This document shows, one piece after another, positions 15,675-22,501 of a DNA stretch of 22,501 nt. The position numbers and the translations under genes were made by a program. Within the stretch, counting starts at the first letter, position 1; every line of letters begins with the position of its first letter. Origin of the DNA: a virus; IMG/VR virus record IMGVR_UViG_3300022220_000023, positions 1 to 22,501 of that record, one strand, 5' to 3'. A model generated the notes under the pieces. It had not been told where the DNA came from. It saw only the letters and a list, made by a program, of their open reading frames with translations, and made no database searches.

Positions 15675-17194
15675 GCCTGAACATCCCACCGAAAGAGACC
15701 GTCCGTGCGACTGTGCGCGCCCTCTGGCAGAGCGAAAGACCTGACGCCGACGATTCGACTTATAGCGACCTCTGGCTGTATTCGCGAATCGTTTCGGTGG
15801 TGGTATTCCGCCTACACCAGACGATTCAGCGCGGCATAAACGCCGTGTTTCCGACTACGAGCTTTGGGTCATACTTAGGTGCGTGGTTGTCCTGGATTGG
15901 AGCGAGTGACGGCTTGGGTGGGTTTGGGTACATCGTGCCCCGTATTTCCAGCGGGACCGATGCAGGACGGGCCACCGCAGACGGCGGAGACATCGCAGCC
16001 AATGCCCTAAACGGCAAACAGATGACGGATGCCGCCGGCAAGCTATACCAGTTCAACGAAAATCATGTCCTTGTCCCGGATGGGACAACGATTGATTTGG
16101 ACATCATCAGCATAACCAAGGGCAGCGCCACAAACCTGGAAAGCGGTACCGTCCTTACCCTGACCAGCCCTCCGGCCAATGCACGCTCTGCGGTAACACT
16201 GGTGGCCGATCTTGATGGGGGTGCCGACGCCGAGACCGAAACCGATGGACGCGCTCGATTGCTCTCCCTGCTGCGCTCTCCGCCTGCATCGGGCAACGTG
16301 GCCAGCTGGGTTAAGACAATCGAGGACACCTCTCCAGGCGCCCTGAAAGCGTACGTGTGGCCCAAGAGAGAAGAGCCGCCCGGGTATGGCAGGGTTGACT
16401 ACTGCGCCCTGCAGACGCTGGAGACGGGCGAGGATAGGTATATCGCCGCGGCTGATGACCTGTACTCTGATATCGAGGATGAGGTGGAGGACAAGCTCCC
16501 TGTTCTTATGTTCAAAAACTCGCGACAGCTGACATTGGTAAGCGACACCGGCGGCGTTGACATTACATATACGCTCGCTGACAATGCCACGGAATCGCAG
16601 AAATGCGATTGGGATAGTGAAAACAACAAGAACCTTATTACTGCCAACGATGATGGGGGGCCGAATATAACCGTTGATGTAAACGTGTGCTCGCCAACTG
16701 TTACAAATGGGCTAGAGGTAGGGCATGTTGTTGTCATTGACGGCATTCCCGGAACAGTCACATCTGTAAACGTAGGCGCAGACCCGAAGGTTTTTGCTGT
16801 TGCGTCTGGCTGGGCGTGGCCGAGCGTTGCAAATGTACTAAATGGGCTCGCGGTCACATCGGGCGGTGGACTGATTGGCAATATTGATTACACCGACTCG
16901 GGCGGAACCGCGGTTGCTCGCTCTGGGGTAATTGGTACGCTGCAAACCTACTTTGACGGCCTGGGGCCAGCGCGCGGAACTTACGCCGCAACAGCAATTC
17001 AGGACTGGGACGACACCGCGCGAATTCAGGGAATCCAGTCTGACATAATCCAGCTAGGCGGCGGATCTATCATCAGTGTTACGGTTGATGATTTACTGGG
17101 CGATGTAATTGACTATGCCCCATCTACAGGGTCTAGCTCAATTGCAGAAATCATAAACATAAGCGAATTCATCGCTCACCAGGTGTTCGTATAA
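15671..17194 (+). CDS. Baseplate J-like protein, Mu gp47-like, 507 aa
   Basis: The core is at residues 186-245: ETETDGRARLLSLLRSPPAS, then a Trp, a GALKAYVWPK strand and GYGRVDYCA, the ordered pattern of baseplate J (PF04865). The start at 15671 is preferred over 15656 because its ATG overlaps the TGA of the gp46 gene. About 120 residues (285-405), starting after EDEVEDKLPVLM, are not expected in Mu gp47 (about 360 aa) and look beta-rich (TLVSDTGGVDITYTLADN; VVVIDGIPGTVTSVNV): a possible inserted Ig-like domain. The C terminus ends GDVIDYAPS...IISVTVDDL. TAATG links it to the next gene. Confidence 0.8.
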   Translation: MSLNIPPKETVRATVRALWQSERPDADDSTYSDLWLYSRIVSVVVFRLHQTIQRGINAVFPTTSFGSYLGAWLSWIGASDGLGGFGYIVPRISSGTDAGRATADGGDIAANALNGKQMTDAAGKLYQFNENHVLVPDGTTIDLDIISITKGSATNLESGTVLTLTSPPANARSAVTLVADLDGGADAETETDGRARLLSLLRSPPASGNVASWVKTIEDTSPGALKAYVWPKREEPPGYGRVDYCALQTLETGEDRYIAAADDLYSDIEDEVEDKLPVLMFKNSRQLTLVSDTGGVDITYTLADNATESQKCDWDSENNKNLITANDDGGPNITVDVNVCSPTVTNGLEVGHVVVIDGIPGTVTSVNVGADPKVFAVASGWAWPSVANVLNGLAVTSGGGLIGNIDYTDSGGTAVARSGVIGTLQTYFDGLGPARGTYAATAIQDWDDTARIQGIQSDIIQLGGGSIISVTVDDLLGDVIDYAPSTGSSSIAEIINISEFIAHQVFV

Positions 17195-17859
17195 TGGCGT
17201 GGCCCAGCTGGATGCCGAGCGCTTCTCGGCCAAGTGCTTTCCCGGACTGGTCTGATATTTATCGGACCGTGGTTCCTCGTGAGTGGCCGGCGCGACTGTT
17301 TGCGGTGGGCTCCGAGGCAATGAGCGACCTGATAGCCCACGGCGAGTCTTTCGCCCTGGCCCGAGACTTGCTGCAGTTTGTGCAAAGCTACATTATCCCG
17401 GAGAACGACAGCACGTATGCAATATTTTTGGACAAATGGGAAGAAGTGTTTAATGTTGCACCGGCCGCAACGACAGGCCTGAGAATAGACAGGCTTGTCG
17501 CTGCTCTGAGACAGCGCGGCACGATGACCAGGGCCCTGACCAGGGCAATTATGTGCCGTGCATATAGCAAAACGGCTCCATCTTCTGTTACCCTGGTATC
17601 TCCTACTGCCGCCAATGTCGCGGCAACCGATACTCTTGGGGACGAGACAAAAATTCGTGGCGGTACGTCTATGCACATCCATTACTGGGACGAGTCCATT
17701 GACCCGGACTTGAGTCTAGCATGGGATTTGATAAATCAGATAAAACCCGCGTGGGAACAATGGACGGTTGGTAAATGGCAATATGGCCGCTATGGGTCTA
17801 CCGCAGACAACACAATACGAACCCGCTATCAGGGCGGAACATACGACACGAGGCCCTAA
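17194..17859 (+). CDS. Baseplate protein, Mu gp48-like (DUF2313 / YmfQ-type), 221 aa
   Basis: A long helical front (LARDLLQFVQSYIIPEND, FLDKWEEVFNVAPA) and the motif RIDRLVAALRQRGTMTRALT fit DUF2313/gp48, the baseplate periphery protein that contacts tail fibres. A C-terminal HIHYWDESIDPDLSLAWDL and PAWEQW follow the family's conserved end (helix plus 'Kpahe'). TAATG overlap with the gpJ-like gene. The DNA here is more AT-rich than the flanking genes. Confidence 0.65.
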   Translation: MAWPSWMPSASRPSAFPDWSDIYRTVVPREWPARLFAVGSEAMSDLIAHGESFALARDLLQFVQSYIIPENDSTYAIFLDKWEEVFNVAPAATTGLRIDRLVAALRQRGTMTRALTRAIMCRAYSKTAPSSVTLVSPTAANVAATDTLGDETKIRGGTSMHIHYWDESIDPDLSLAWDLINQIKPAWEQWTVGKWQYGRYGSTADNTIRTRYQGGTYDTRP

Positions 17860-18402
17860 ATGGCATACGGAAAATTAGCAGAAGGTGACCGCATTTGGGA
17901 TAGCTCCAAAGACCTTGGGATTTATTTCGAGGACTTTAACGAAATAAACGACCAACTCAAAGCCATGCTAGGGCCGCTTACTGTGGCCGTGCCGATGGCG
18001 TCAGCAGAATGGGATAAATCAGGGGCTGTCGATTACTACTACAGAAAAGCACTTGGTTGGTGGGCTTGGCAAAGCGTCAACGCCGCGGCAATTGTGTTTC
18101 CGCTTGGAACTCTAAGAACCGGGCAGGTCATTACCGCAATTGATGTAACCACCAGGGGTGCAGCGGTCGGGGGCGGAATCATCCTCTACAGGCAACCAAT
18201 AGCAACACCGGCGGCGCCAACCAGCACCGGCACATGGGCTGCAAATCCATTTAACACCGGCGGCGCGGACCAAACCAAGTCAGCCACCGGTGGATTGCCG
18301 CATACCGTGCTCACTGATTTTGAGTACTACATTGAAATAACAACTTCAGCCGGTGCGCAATACATTCATGGCATCGAGTACACCGTTCAGTTCGGCGCCT
18401 AG
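17860..18402 (+). CDS. Tail structural protein of unknown type, 180 aa
   Basis: Begins at the base after the gp48 stop. The N-terminal 45 residues are acidic and helical (DSSKDLGIYFEDFNEINDQL), which often mark attachment to the baseplate; the remainder is beta-rich (GTLRTGQVITAIDVTTRGAA, ILYRQPIA, YIHGIEYTVQFGA). Position after gp48 suggests a fibre base or tail-tip component. The stop TAG shares the CTAG with the stop of the convergent lipoprotein gene. No family is recognised. Confidence 0.55.
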   Translation: MAYGKLAEGDRIWDSSKDLGIYFEDFNEINDQLKAMLGPLTVAVPMASAEWDKSGAVDYYYRKALGWWAWQSVNAAAIVFPLGTLRTGQVITAIDVTTRGAAVGGGIILYRQPIATPAAPTSTGTWAANPFNTGGADQTKSATGGLPHTVLTDFEYYIEITTSAGAQYIHGIEYTVQFGA

Positions 18403-18632
18403 TCCATGCAATCGTCAAGCGAGCCAATGCGCCGAGACAACTCCACTGCTGCCCCGTGCACGGCTGTTGAGTCGTCGGACGCAAGCAGGTCTAATACCCA
18501 GCGCGACTGCCCGACGACTGCGACCACCTGCCGCTCGCACGGATTGCATTCCCCGGCGTCAGGGCTGCCTGTAATCCCCTCGCCCATGCACCCACAAGCC
18601 AGCATCACCAGAATCAAAATTGCGTGTCTCAT
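18399..18632 (-). CDS. Small lipoprotein on the opposite strand, 77 aa
   Basis: N terminus MRHAILILVMLACGCMGEG: a charged start, hydrophobic stretch and lipobox-like MLA-C, predicting a secreted lipidated protein. The mature part has a CNPC pair and Cys near the end (LDDCMD), which could form disulfides, plus a helix (QSRWVLDLLASDDSTAVHGA). It is the only leftward gene in the tail region and looks like a moron. Candidate roles are superinfection exclusion, lysis (o-spanin) or lysogenic conversion; the sequence does not decide. No Rz-like partner is seen beside it, and it is not Pro-rich. Confidence 0.6.
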   Translation of the reverse strand: MRHAILILVMLACGCMGEGITGSPDAGECNPCERQVVAVVGQSRWVLDLLASDDSTAVHGAAVELSRRIGSLDDCMD

Positions 18633-18639
18633 GTTCTAC

Positions 18640-18668
18640 ATGATAGCACACGTCGCCGCCTGTTACAA
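18640..18668 (-). promoter_or_regulatory. Candidate leftward promoter of the lipoprotein gene
   Basis: On the minus strand TTGTAA (18668-18663) and TATCAT (18645-18640) lie 17 bp apart, a fair sigma70-like pair. The start would be close to the ATG at 18632, and no Shine-Dalgarno precedes it. TTGACA also occurs just upstream but at 25 bp from TATCAT. The -35 overlaps the conserved element. Confidence 0.4.
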
Positions 18669-18716
18669 TCTGTCAACAAAAACGTTACAGCACCCATTTT
18701 GCATATGGGCTAGGAT
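18662..18716 (+). promoter_or_regulatory. Late promoter/operator element, copy B
   Basis: The same layout as copy A: GTTACA (18662-18667), TGTCAACAAAAACGT (18671-18685), ACAGCA (18687-18692), 17 unconserved bases, then CTAGGAT (18710-18716). Here GTTACA occurs twice exactly 22 bp apart, and CTGT/ACAG keep the dyad. It lies directly before the fibre-region operon, whose first ATG is only 9 bases after the last T. If TAGGAT is the -10, the mRNA would be leaderless or nearly so. AGGA at 18712-18715 could also serve as a ribosome site for that ATG, an alternative reason for the motif here but not at copy A. Confidence 0.6.
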
Positions 18717-18725
18717 GGACCCAGT

Positions 18726-19187
18726 ATGACCCGAGTAGCAACCACAGTCGCCGAACACAACCTGACCACGACCGAGGTGGCAGTCTACGAGTCGCCGTCT
18801 ATCCACCTGGAGACGCCGGTGTCGTTCGTCAATAACGGCGCCGAGGCCATTGAGATTCGGTTCCCGGGACAAACGGTCATGTTTCCCCTGGGTGTCGGCA
18901 AGGCCATCAGAGCCAACGTTGGCGGGAATGTCTACGCGCGAGCAAGCGCCACCACCTCGGTGCTGGTGGTCGGATTCGGAATTGAACCCATTTCGTTCGG
19001 GGCGTCTTCTGCAGGCTCCCTGACACCGGCCGAGATTGCCGTTCTGGCAGAGTCTCGGACCCAAAAACAGCTATTGGCTGAGCAGCTTCTAGAGCTTCGC
19101 TTGATCAAAGCACACCTTCGTATCATGACCGAGGAAAACCTGGAAGTCCGGGACCTCGACATTGATCAACGTGTCGCTGGATACTAG
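18726..19187 (+). CDS. Structural protein with beta N-half and coiled C-end, 153 aa
   Basis: Residues 1-95 are beta-rich (VAVYESPSIHLETPVSFVNN; GQTVMFPLGVGKAI), reminiscent of small decoration or fibre-head folds. The C-terminal part is helical (SRTQKQLLAEQLLELRLIKA) with an acidic end (EENLEVRDLDID), which could trimerise or anchor. It is the first gene after the second regulatory element. The start at 18726 has only a weak AGGA upstream. No family recognised. Confidence 0.6.
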   Translation: MTRVATTVAEHNLTTTEVAVYESPSIHLETPVSFVNNGAEAIEIRFPGQTVMFPLGVGKAIRANVGGNVYARASATTSVLVVGFGIEPISFGASSAGSLTPAEIAVLAESRTQKQLLAEQLLELRLIKAHLRIMTEENLEVRDLDIDQRVAGY

Positions 19188-19191
19188 CGAC
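19173..19191. other. Short hairpin at gene end, before a ribosome site
   Basis: GTCGCT (19173-19178) and AGCGAC (19186-19191) form a perfect 6-bp stem with a 7-base loop, spanning the stop TAG of the first gene. AGGAG for the next gene begins three bases later at 19194. No T-run follows, so it is not an intrinsic terminator. It could tune translation of the next gene or mark an RNA cleavage site. Confidence 0.35.
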
Positions 19192-19204
19192 CTAGGAGCT
19201 TCAC

Positions 19205-19777
19205 ATGTCCGTAATTACCTCCGGAAACGGCACCCAGGCGGGTGTCACCAGTGCCGCCCGTCAGATGGTGCAGAGCACGCGCAACGATTCCGTCATTGAC
19301 CAGGTGCTCGCCGGGTGGGCATTCACCTGCTCGGAGAACACCGTCACCCCGACCGGCGCCAACGACTTCATGGCGTTCAAGAACACCTCGGCGGACTACG
19401 CTGTTGTGACGCGCATCGCGCTGACCGACGCCGGCGCCGAGACCCTCACCCTGAACCTCGCGGCCAACTACACGATTGCCGGCACCAACGCGGTGCCCGA
19501 TACGTCGTACAACCGCGGCGGCTTCACCAACGCCCTGAGCGACAAGATGCAGGTCGCGGTCGGCATAACCGTCACTGGTACCGGCGCGGTGCTTTCGCCC
19601 ATGGTGACCTTTACCACGGGCGCCGGCACGGAGTACGACAATATTCTCGACACGGGTCATCACATCGTGATTCCTCCGGGGCAGTGCCTCACGTTCTCGG
19701 CTGGTACCGGCACGGCGGCCATCACCACGATCAACGTCGATCTGCACTTCGTGATGGACCCGCGAATCGACAGCTAA
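19205..19777 (+). CDS. Beta-rich structural protein, 190 aa
   Basis: Almost wholly beta-strand-like with many Thr, Ala and Gly (VLAGWAFTCSENTVTPTGA, TRIALTDAGAETLTLNLA, ITTINVDLHFVMDPRIDS). AGGAG lies 6 bases before the ATG. It stands in the run of small rightward genes in the fibre position. Likely a virion component such as a fibre subunit or decoration protein; no family recognised. Confidence 0.6.
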   Translation: MSVITSGNGTQAGVTSAARQMVQSTRNDSVIDQVLAGWAFTCSENTVTPTGANDFMAFKNTSADYAVVTRIALTDAGAETLTLNLAANYTIAGTNAVPDTSYNRGGFTNALSDKMQVAVGITVTGTGAVLSPMVTFTTGAGTEYDNILDTGHHIVIPPGQCLTFSAGTGTAAITTINVDLHFVMDPRIDS

Positions 19778-19802
19778 CCCCTGACCCCCAGGAGGTGCCC
19801 TA

Positions 19803-20594
19803 ATGGGCATTAAGGCTTATCTCCAGGACAAAGCAGGCAACCTGCTGGGCGCCTCCTGGGCAGCCCCTATCCGCGTCGCTCTGCACGGGCGCGGTGCGGG
19901 CGACTTTCATTCGCCGTACGACTTCACCGCGACCCGCTCCGGCGACAACCAACTGACCCTGACCGGCAGCGGGCTGCCAACCATCACCGACTCATCGCAG
20001 TTCCGAGCGGTCCGCGCCTACGATGTGACCGGCCGGCTTGTAGCCGAGTTTTACAACTCTGGCCGGACCGGTTTTTACTGGGATTCGTTGGGCGCGGTCT
20101 TGACGGTCGGTGGTGTCAAATTCTCCCCAGCCGCGTCAAGCTTCGAGGTGGAGCTGCAGGGCCAGCACCGCGGGTATTCCGCCACGGAGACCAGCTGGCA
20201 GTCCTACCAGGTCAACCCTGAGCACGCCTGGACGCAGCAGAGCACGCCGGTCGACGACACCAACATCACCGATGGCACGGTCTACTACTACGTGGATTTC
20301 GACCAGTACCGGTACGCCGGCTATCAGATTTCGCTCGACTGCGACGCCGCGACCGTCACTGCCACCCTGGAGGCGTCCCTACAGGACGATGGCACCGCCC
20401 AGGGGAGCTGCGCTTACCAGGACGTCACCAATGACCTGTTCGGCGTGGCGAGCCTGGTGGCTGCCGCTGCCCCGGCGTCTGACATGTGGGTCATCGACAC
20501 CCCGTTCCCGGCGAAGTTCCTGCGGCTCAAGATCGTCTACGCCACCGGCGGAAACACGGGCGATGCGACGGTGTACTTCAGGGGGACGTACTAG
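19803..20594 (+). CDS. Structural protein, 263 aa
   Basis: A strong ribosome site (CCAGGAGGTGCCCTA) precedes the ATG. Composed of several beta segments (PIRVALHGRGAGDFHSPYDF; YVDFDQYRYAGYQISLDCDA; FLRLKIVYATGG...VYFRGTY). The ending FLRLKI...FRG resembles the closing strand of jelly-roll domains. No domain can be named from sequence alone. Probable tail-fibre-region structural protein. Confidence 0.6.
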   Translation: MGIKAYLQDKAGNLLGASWAAPIRVALHGRGAGDFHSPYDFTATRSGDNQLTLTGSGLPTITDSSQFRAVRAYDVTGRLVAEFYNSGRTGFYWDSLGAVLTVGGVKFSPAASSFEVELQGQHRGYSATETSWQSYQVNPEHAWTQQSTPVDDTNITDGTVYYYVDFDQYRYAGYQISLDCDAATVTATLEASLQDDGTAQGSCAYQDVTNDLFGVASLVAAAAPASDMWVIDTPFPAKFLRLKIVYATGGNTGDATVYFRGTY

Positions 20595-20595
20595 C

Positions 20596-21156
20596 ATGAT
20601 GATGCGGCGCTCCAGCTGTGCCGGTGACCCGATCGCGCTTCAGCGCGAGATCCGGATCACTGGGACGGGCTCGCAGACCGTGAACTTATTTCAGCTGGTC
20701 GGAGCGGTGCGCGTCAACCAGGCACTCGCGGTCATCAAGAGTATTACCACGCTGACCAACCTGACAGGCCTGTATTTCGATCTGTGGGACGGCGCTGCGG
20801 CGAAGGAACTGACCTCCGAAGGTGCGACCCTGAGCGGCTGCCTGTGCGGCGCGATCTTCATCAAGGACCAGATCGACACGCAGGAGCTGAGCGTCTACGA
20901 CACGGACCAAGCAAGGTCGAGCGAGGTCATCGACGACAAACGGATCGGCAAGCCGTTCTCGGTCATGGCCAAGCACGGCGCCGACACGTTCATCCGCCTG
21001 CACTACACGACCACCGACAACCCGGTGGACTTCACCGTATGGCTCAAGATTGAGTTCGAGCCGCTAAACGGCGGGTATTTGACACCGGTTCCGAGCGGCG
21101 GCGAGATGGCGATGATGGGGATGGTTGACAGGTCTGCGCTGGAGGTGATTGAATAA
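20596..21156 (+). CDS. Structural protein, 186 aa
   Basis: Starts at the first of three consecutive ATG codons (MMMRRSSCAGDPIALQ), one base after the previous stop. Beta-rich core: EIRITGTGSQTVNLFQLVGA, LYFDLWDGAAAKELT, AIFIKDQIDTQELSVYDT, FIRLHYTTTDNPVDFTVW. The order resembles small jelly-roll virion proteins. TAATG with the next gene. No family recognised; the exact start among the three ATGs is open. Confidence 0.6.
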   Translation: MMMRRSSCAGDPIALQREIRITGTGSQTVNLFQLVGAVRVNQALAVIKSITTLTNLTGLYFDLWDGAAAKELTSEGATLSGCLCGAIFIKDQIDTQELSVYDTDQARSSEVIDDKRIGKPFSVMAKHGADTFIRLHYTTTDNPVDFTVWLKIEFEPLNGGYLTPVPSGGEMAMMGMVDRSALEVIE

Positions 21157-21632
21157 TGCCTCGCTCTGAAATAGGCGCGGTGATTCAAGGTCTCAACGTA
21201 GCAGAGCCGTCGTCGCGCGTTGCATCAAGCCCCTACGGCAAGCTCCACACCATCGAAGAGCACGTTCATGCGGTCGGGTGTGTCTACCCAACCCTAGCGT
21301 CCGGGGTGACCGTTACAGCGGGGGCGGCGTGGACACTGGGCGCGTTCGTCGAAGTAGTGCCTGCCTCGACCATCACCGATGAATTCGATATTCACTACGT
21401 CTCGATCGAAAACATCAGCGCTAACGACGTATACGAGCTGCATCTGTATTACGGCGCAGGTGACACGCTTGCCGGGATGGTTCGATTCGTCAAAAACGCT
21501 GCTGTTGACGCGGTGGTAAACGTTCCGTTCATGACCCCGCTGATCCCGGCCAACTCGCGAATTCGAGCAAAGCTCGCAAGCGCCAGCGGTGGCGACAATG
21601 CCGACATTTCGGTTTTCTATCACACGTATTAG
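21156..21632 (+). CDS. Structural protein, 158 aa
   Basis: Carries a motif I associate with recurrent small phage structural proteins: DVYELHLYYGAGDTLAGMVRF, then PFMTPLIPANSRIRAKLASA with a closing FYHTY. That order (a strand, 'Y.GA', a strand, 'P.IPANSRI.AKLAS') suggests a single beta-sandwich subunit that assembles in rings or fibres. TAATG overlap with the preceding gene and a position within the fibre-region operon. Confidence 0.65.
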   Translation: MPRSEIGAVIQGLNVAEPSSRVASSPYGKLHTIEEHVHAVGCVYPTLASGVTVTAGAAWTLGAFVEVVPASTITDEFDIHYVSIENISANDVYELHLYYGAGDTLAGMVRFVKNAAVDAVVNVPFMTPLIPANSRIRAKLASASGGDNADISVFYHTY

Positions 21633-21639
21633 GTGACCC

Positions 21640-21918
21640 ATGAGCAAAGCCAACTACACCGCCGCGGCCCCGTTGCTCAGCAAGGGCGTGACCGTAACCA
21701 AGTACAAGACAGACCACCCCAAGCGCCCGGAGCCGGAGCCGGTGGAGGACACCGAGCCCACGGCCGAGCAGGTCAAGGCTGTCTACCAGTCCCTCCTGAC
21801 CATGGAGGCCCGCGGGGTTGGCTACTCGGGCGTGGCCCGTGAGACGCGCGACAAGCTGCACTGGGTCAAGCGGATTCACAGCGAGATGCAGTCCGCTTTT
21901 GAGGCGGCCCACGCGTAA
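21640..21918 (+). CDS. Small helical protein with Pro-rich linker, 92 aa
   Basis: N-terminal 25 residues (MSKANYTAAAPLLSKGVTVT), a PEPEPVEDTEP linker, then helical segments (TAEQVKAVYQSLLTMEARGV, VARETRDKLHWVKRIHSEMQ). AGGTGA 3-4 bases before the ATG and a TAATG into the next gene. The C-terminal pattern vaguely recalls a helix-turn-helix but lacks a firm match. Function unknown. Confidence 0.55.
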   Translation: MSKANYTAAAPLLSKGVTVTKYKTDHPKRPEPEPVEDTEPTAEQVKAVYQSLLTMEARGVGYSGVARETRDKLHWVKRIHSEMQSAFEAAHA

Positions 21919-22501
21919 TGGGTGCCCTGGAGTCGCTACCCGTCCAGCGTATCCGCCCGGTGCTGTACGCACCGCTGTGGACCGGTACGCTCCTAGATGA
22001 GAGCGGCAACGGCAACCACCTGACGGCGGTCAACTCCATCCGCTGGGGCCGATACAAGGGGCGTGACGGCGTTATCTCGGACGGCAACGGCATCCTGCGG
22101 GCTGACGCGGACACGTCGCTGGAATTCGACGAAATAACGATCATGATCCTCGGTCATTTCGACCACCAGGACGCGACGCAGTATTTCGTGAAAACGGCCG
22201 CTGCGGGGGGTGTCTGGTTCTACGCATCGACTACCACGCTCCGGTTCTGGGATGGGTCGGCGGCCTCGTTCGTCAATACCTCTTTCGTCGGTGCCCAGAC
22301 CCTGTGTGTACGCTCGCAGGGGGGCGCACAGAAGCCCGAGTTTTTCGTTGACGGCGCATCCGTTGGGCTGGGGTCGGCTACCTCGTCACAGTCCATTCCG
22401 TCGTCCAATTGGTATCTCGCCGGAGACGCCGCGGCCGGGGGTGTGAGGGATCCAATTTCAGCGGCTGTCATCTACAACAGCCTTCTGACCACCCCCGAGA
22501 T
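21918..22501 (+). CDS. Lectin-like (ConA/LamG-type) fibre protein, 3' end outside window
   Basis: Open to the last base (194 codons here). The sequence shows DESGNGNHLTAV (residues 27-38), a typical LamG_3/ConA opening, then SLEFDEITIMILGHFD and PEFFVDGASVGLG with SNWYLAGD and AAVIYNSLL, the beta-sandwich pattern that ends in 'ly...Ls..ei'. Such domains bind carbohydrate or serve as fibre receptor-binding modules. It begins with a TAATG overlap and closes the run of structural genes. Whether a longer fibre follows cannot be seen. Confidence 0.65.
   Translation, partial: MGALESLPVQRIRPVLYAPLWTGTLLDESGNGNHLTAVNSIRWGRYKGRDGVISDGNGILRADADTSLEFDEITIMILGHFDHQDATQYFVKTAAAGGVWFYASTTTLRFWDGSAASFVNTSFVGAQTLCVRSQGGAQKPEFFVDGASVGLGSATSSQSIPSSNWYLAGDAAAGGVRDPISAAVIYNSLLTTPE

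Noticed and set aside
2528-18716. The two copies of the element as attachment (att) sites or recombination repeats
   Set aside because: The core has drifted in the middle while both ends are kept, both copies sit in divergent promoter positions, and no integrase or tRNA lies nearby. Recombination between them would delete the tail genes. A promoter fits better, though a role as a module boundary cannot be excluded.
20110-20595. Upstream extension of the 186-aa gene to 20110
   Set aside because: The extension is a Ser/Arg/Thr-rich shadow of the 263-aa gene; the MMM start at 20596 directly after that gene's stop fits better.
1-22501. tRNA genes, CRISPR arrays, insertion sequences
   Set aside because: I saw no cloverleaf, no regularly spaced repeats, and no transposase or terminal inverted repeats.

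Overview
The window is the structural (late) region of a contractile-tailed dsDNA bacteriophage or prophage, entered inside a minor head protein gene and left inside a lectin-like fibre-region gene. From the sheath gene onward the order matches the phage Mu tail cassette: gp36-like connector, HK97-gp10-like protein, gp37-like and gp38-like proteins, sheath (L), tube (M), frameshifted assembly chaperone (gp41/41'), tape measure, then gp43/N, gp44/P, gp45, gp46, gp47 and gp48-like baseplate proteins. The capsid module (coiled-coil scaffold plus a 481-residue capsid protein) is not Mu-like, so the genome is a mosaic. DNA is GC-rich, with AGGAG-type ribosome sites and many ATGA/TAATG start-stop overlaps. 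The host cannot be named; a Gram-negative bacterium is the likeliest guess from the Mu-type tail and a small lipoprotein gene. No terminase, portal, lysis, integrase or replication gene lies in the window.

Layout: 1-1176, C-terminal part of an SPP1-gp7/Mu-F-like minor head protein. 1133-2507, a leftward cluster of six small overlapping genes ending in a Lar-like zinc-ribbon protein. 2508-2653, a divergent regulatory region. 2654-7066, scaffold, capsid, connector and neck genes. 7066-12165, sheath, tube, chaperones and tape measure. 12165-18402, baseplate genes and a tail-tip protein. 18399-18632, a leftward lipoprotein gene. 18633-18725, a second divergent regulatory region. 18726-22501, a run of small beta-rich structural genes in the usual fibre position, ending in a ConA/LamG-like protein cut by the window edge. 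No stretch of 300 bases lacks a gene.

The most unusual signal is a 55-bp element present twice, at 2528-2582 and 18662-18716. The first 31 bp (28 identical) and the last 7 bp (CTAGGAT, all identical) are conserved at the same spacing, while the 17 bp between them has drifted (6 identical). Both copies sit between a leftward small-gene unit and a rightward structural operon. I read it as a paired late promoter/operator that would co-regulate the capsid-tail operon and the fibre-region operon, and perhaps the leftward genes too. A second strong signal is a -1 frameshift arrangement (A AAA AAG at 9620-9626) that would make the long form of the tail chaperone.
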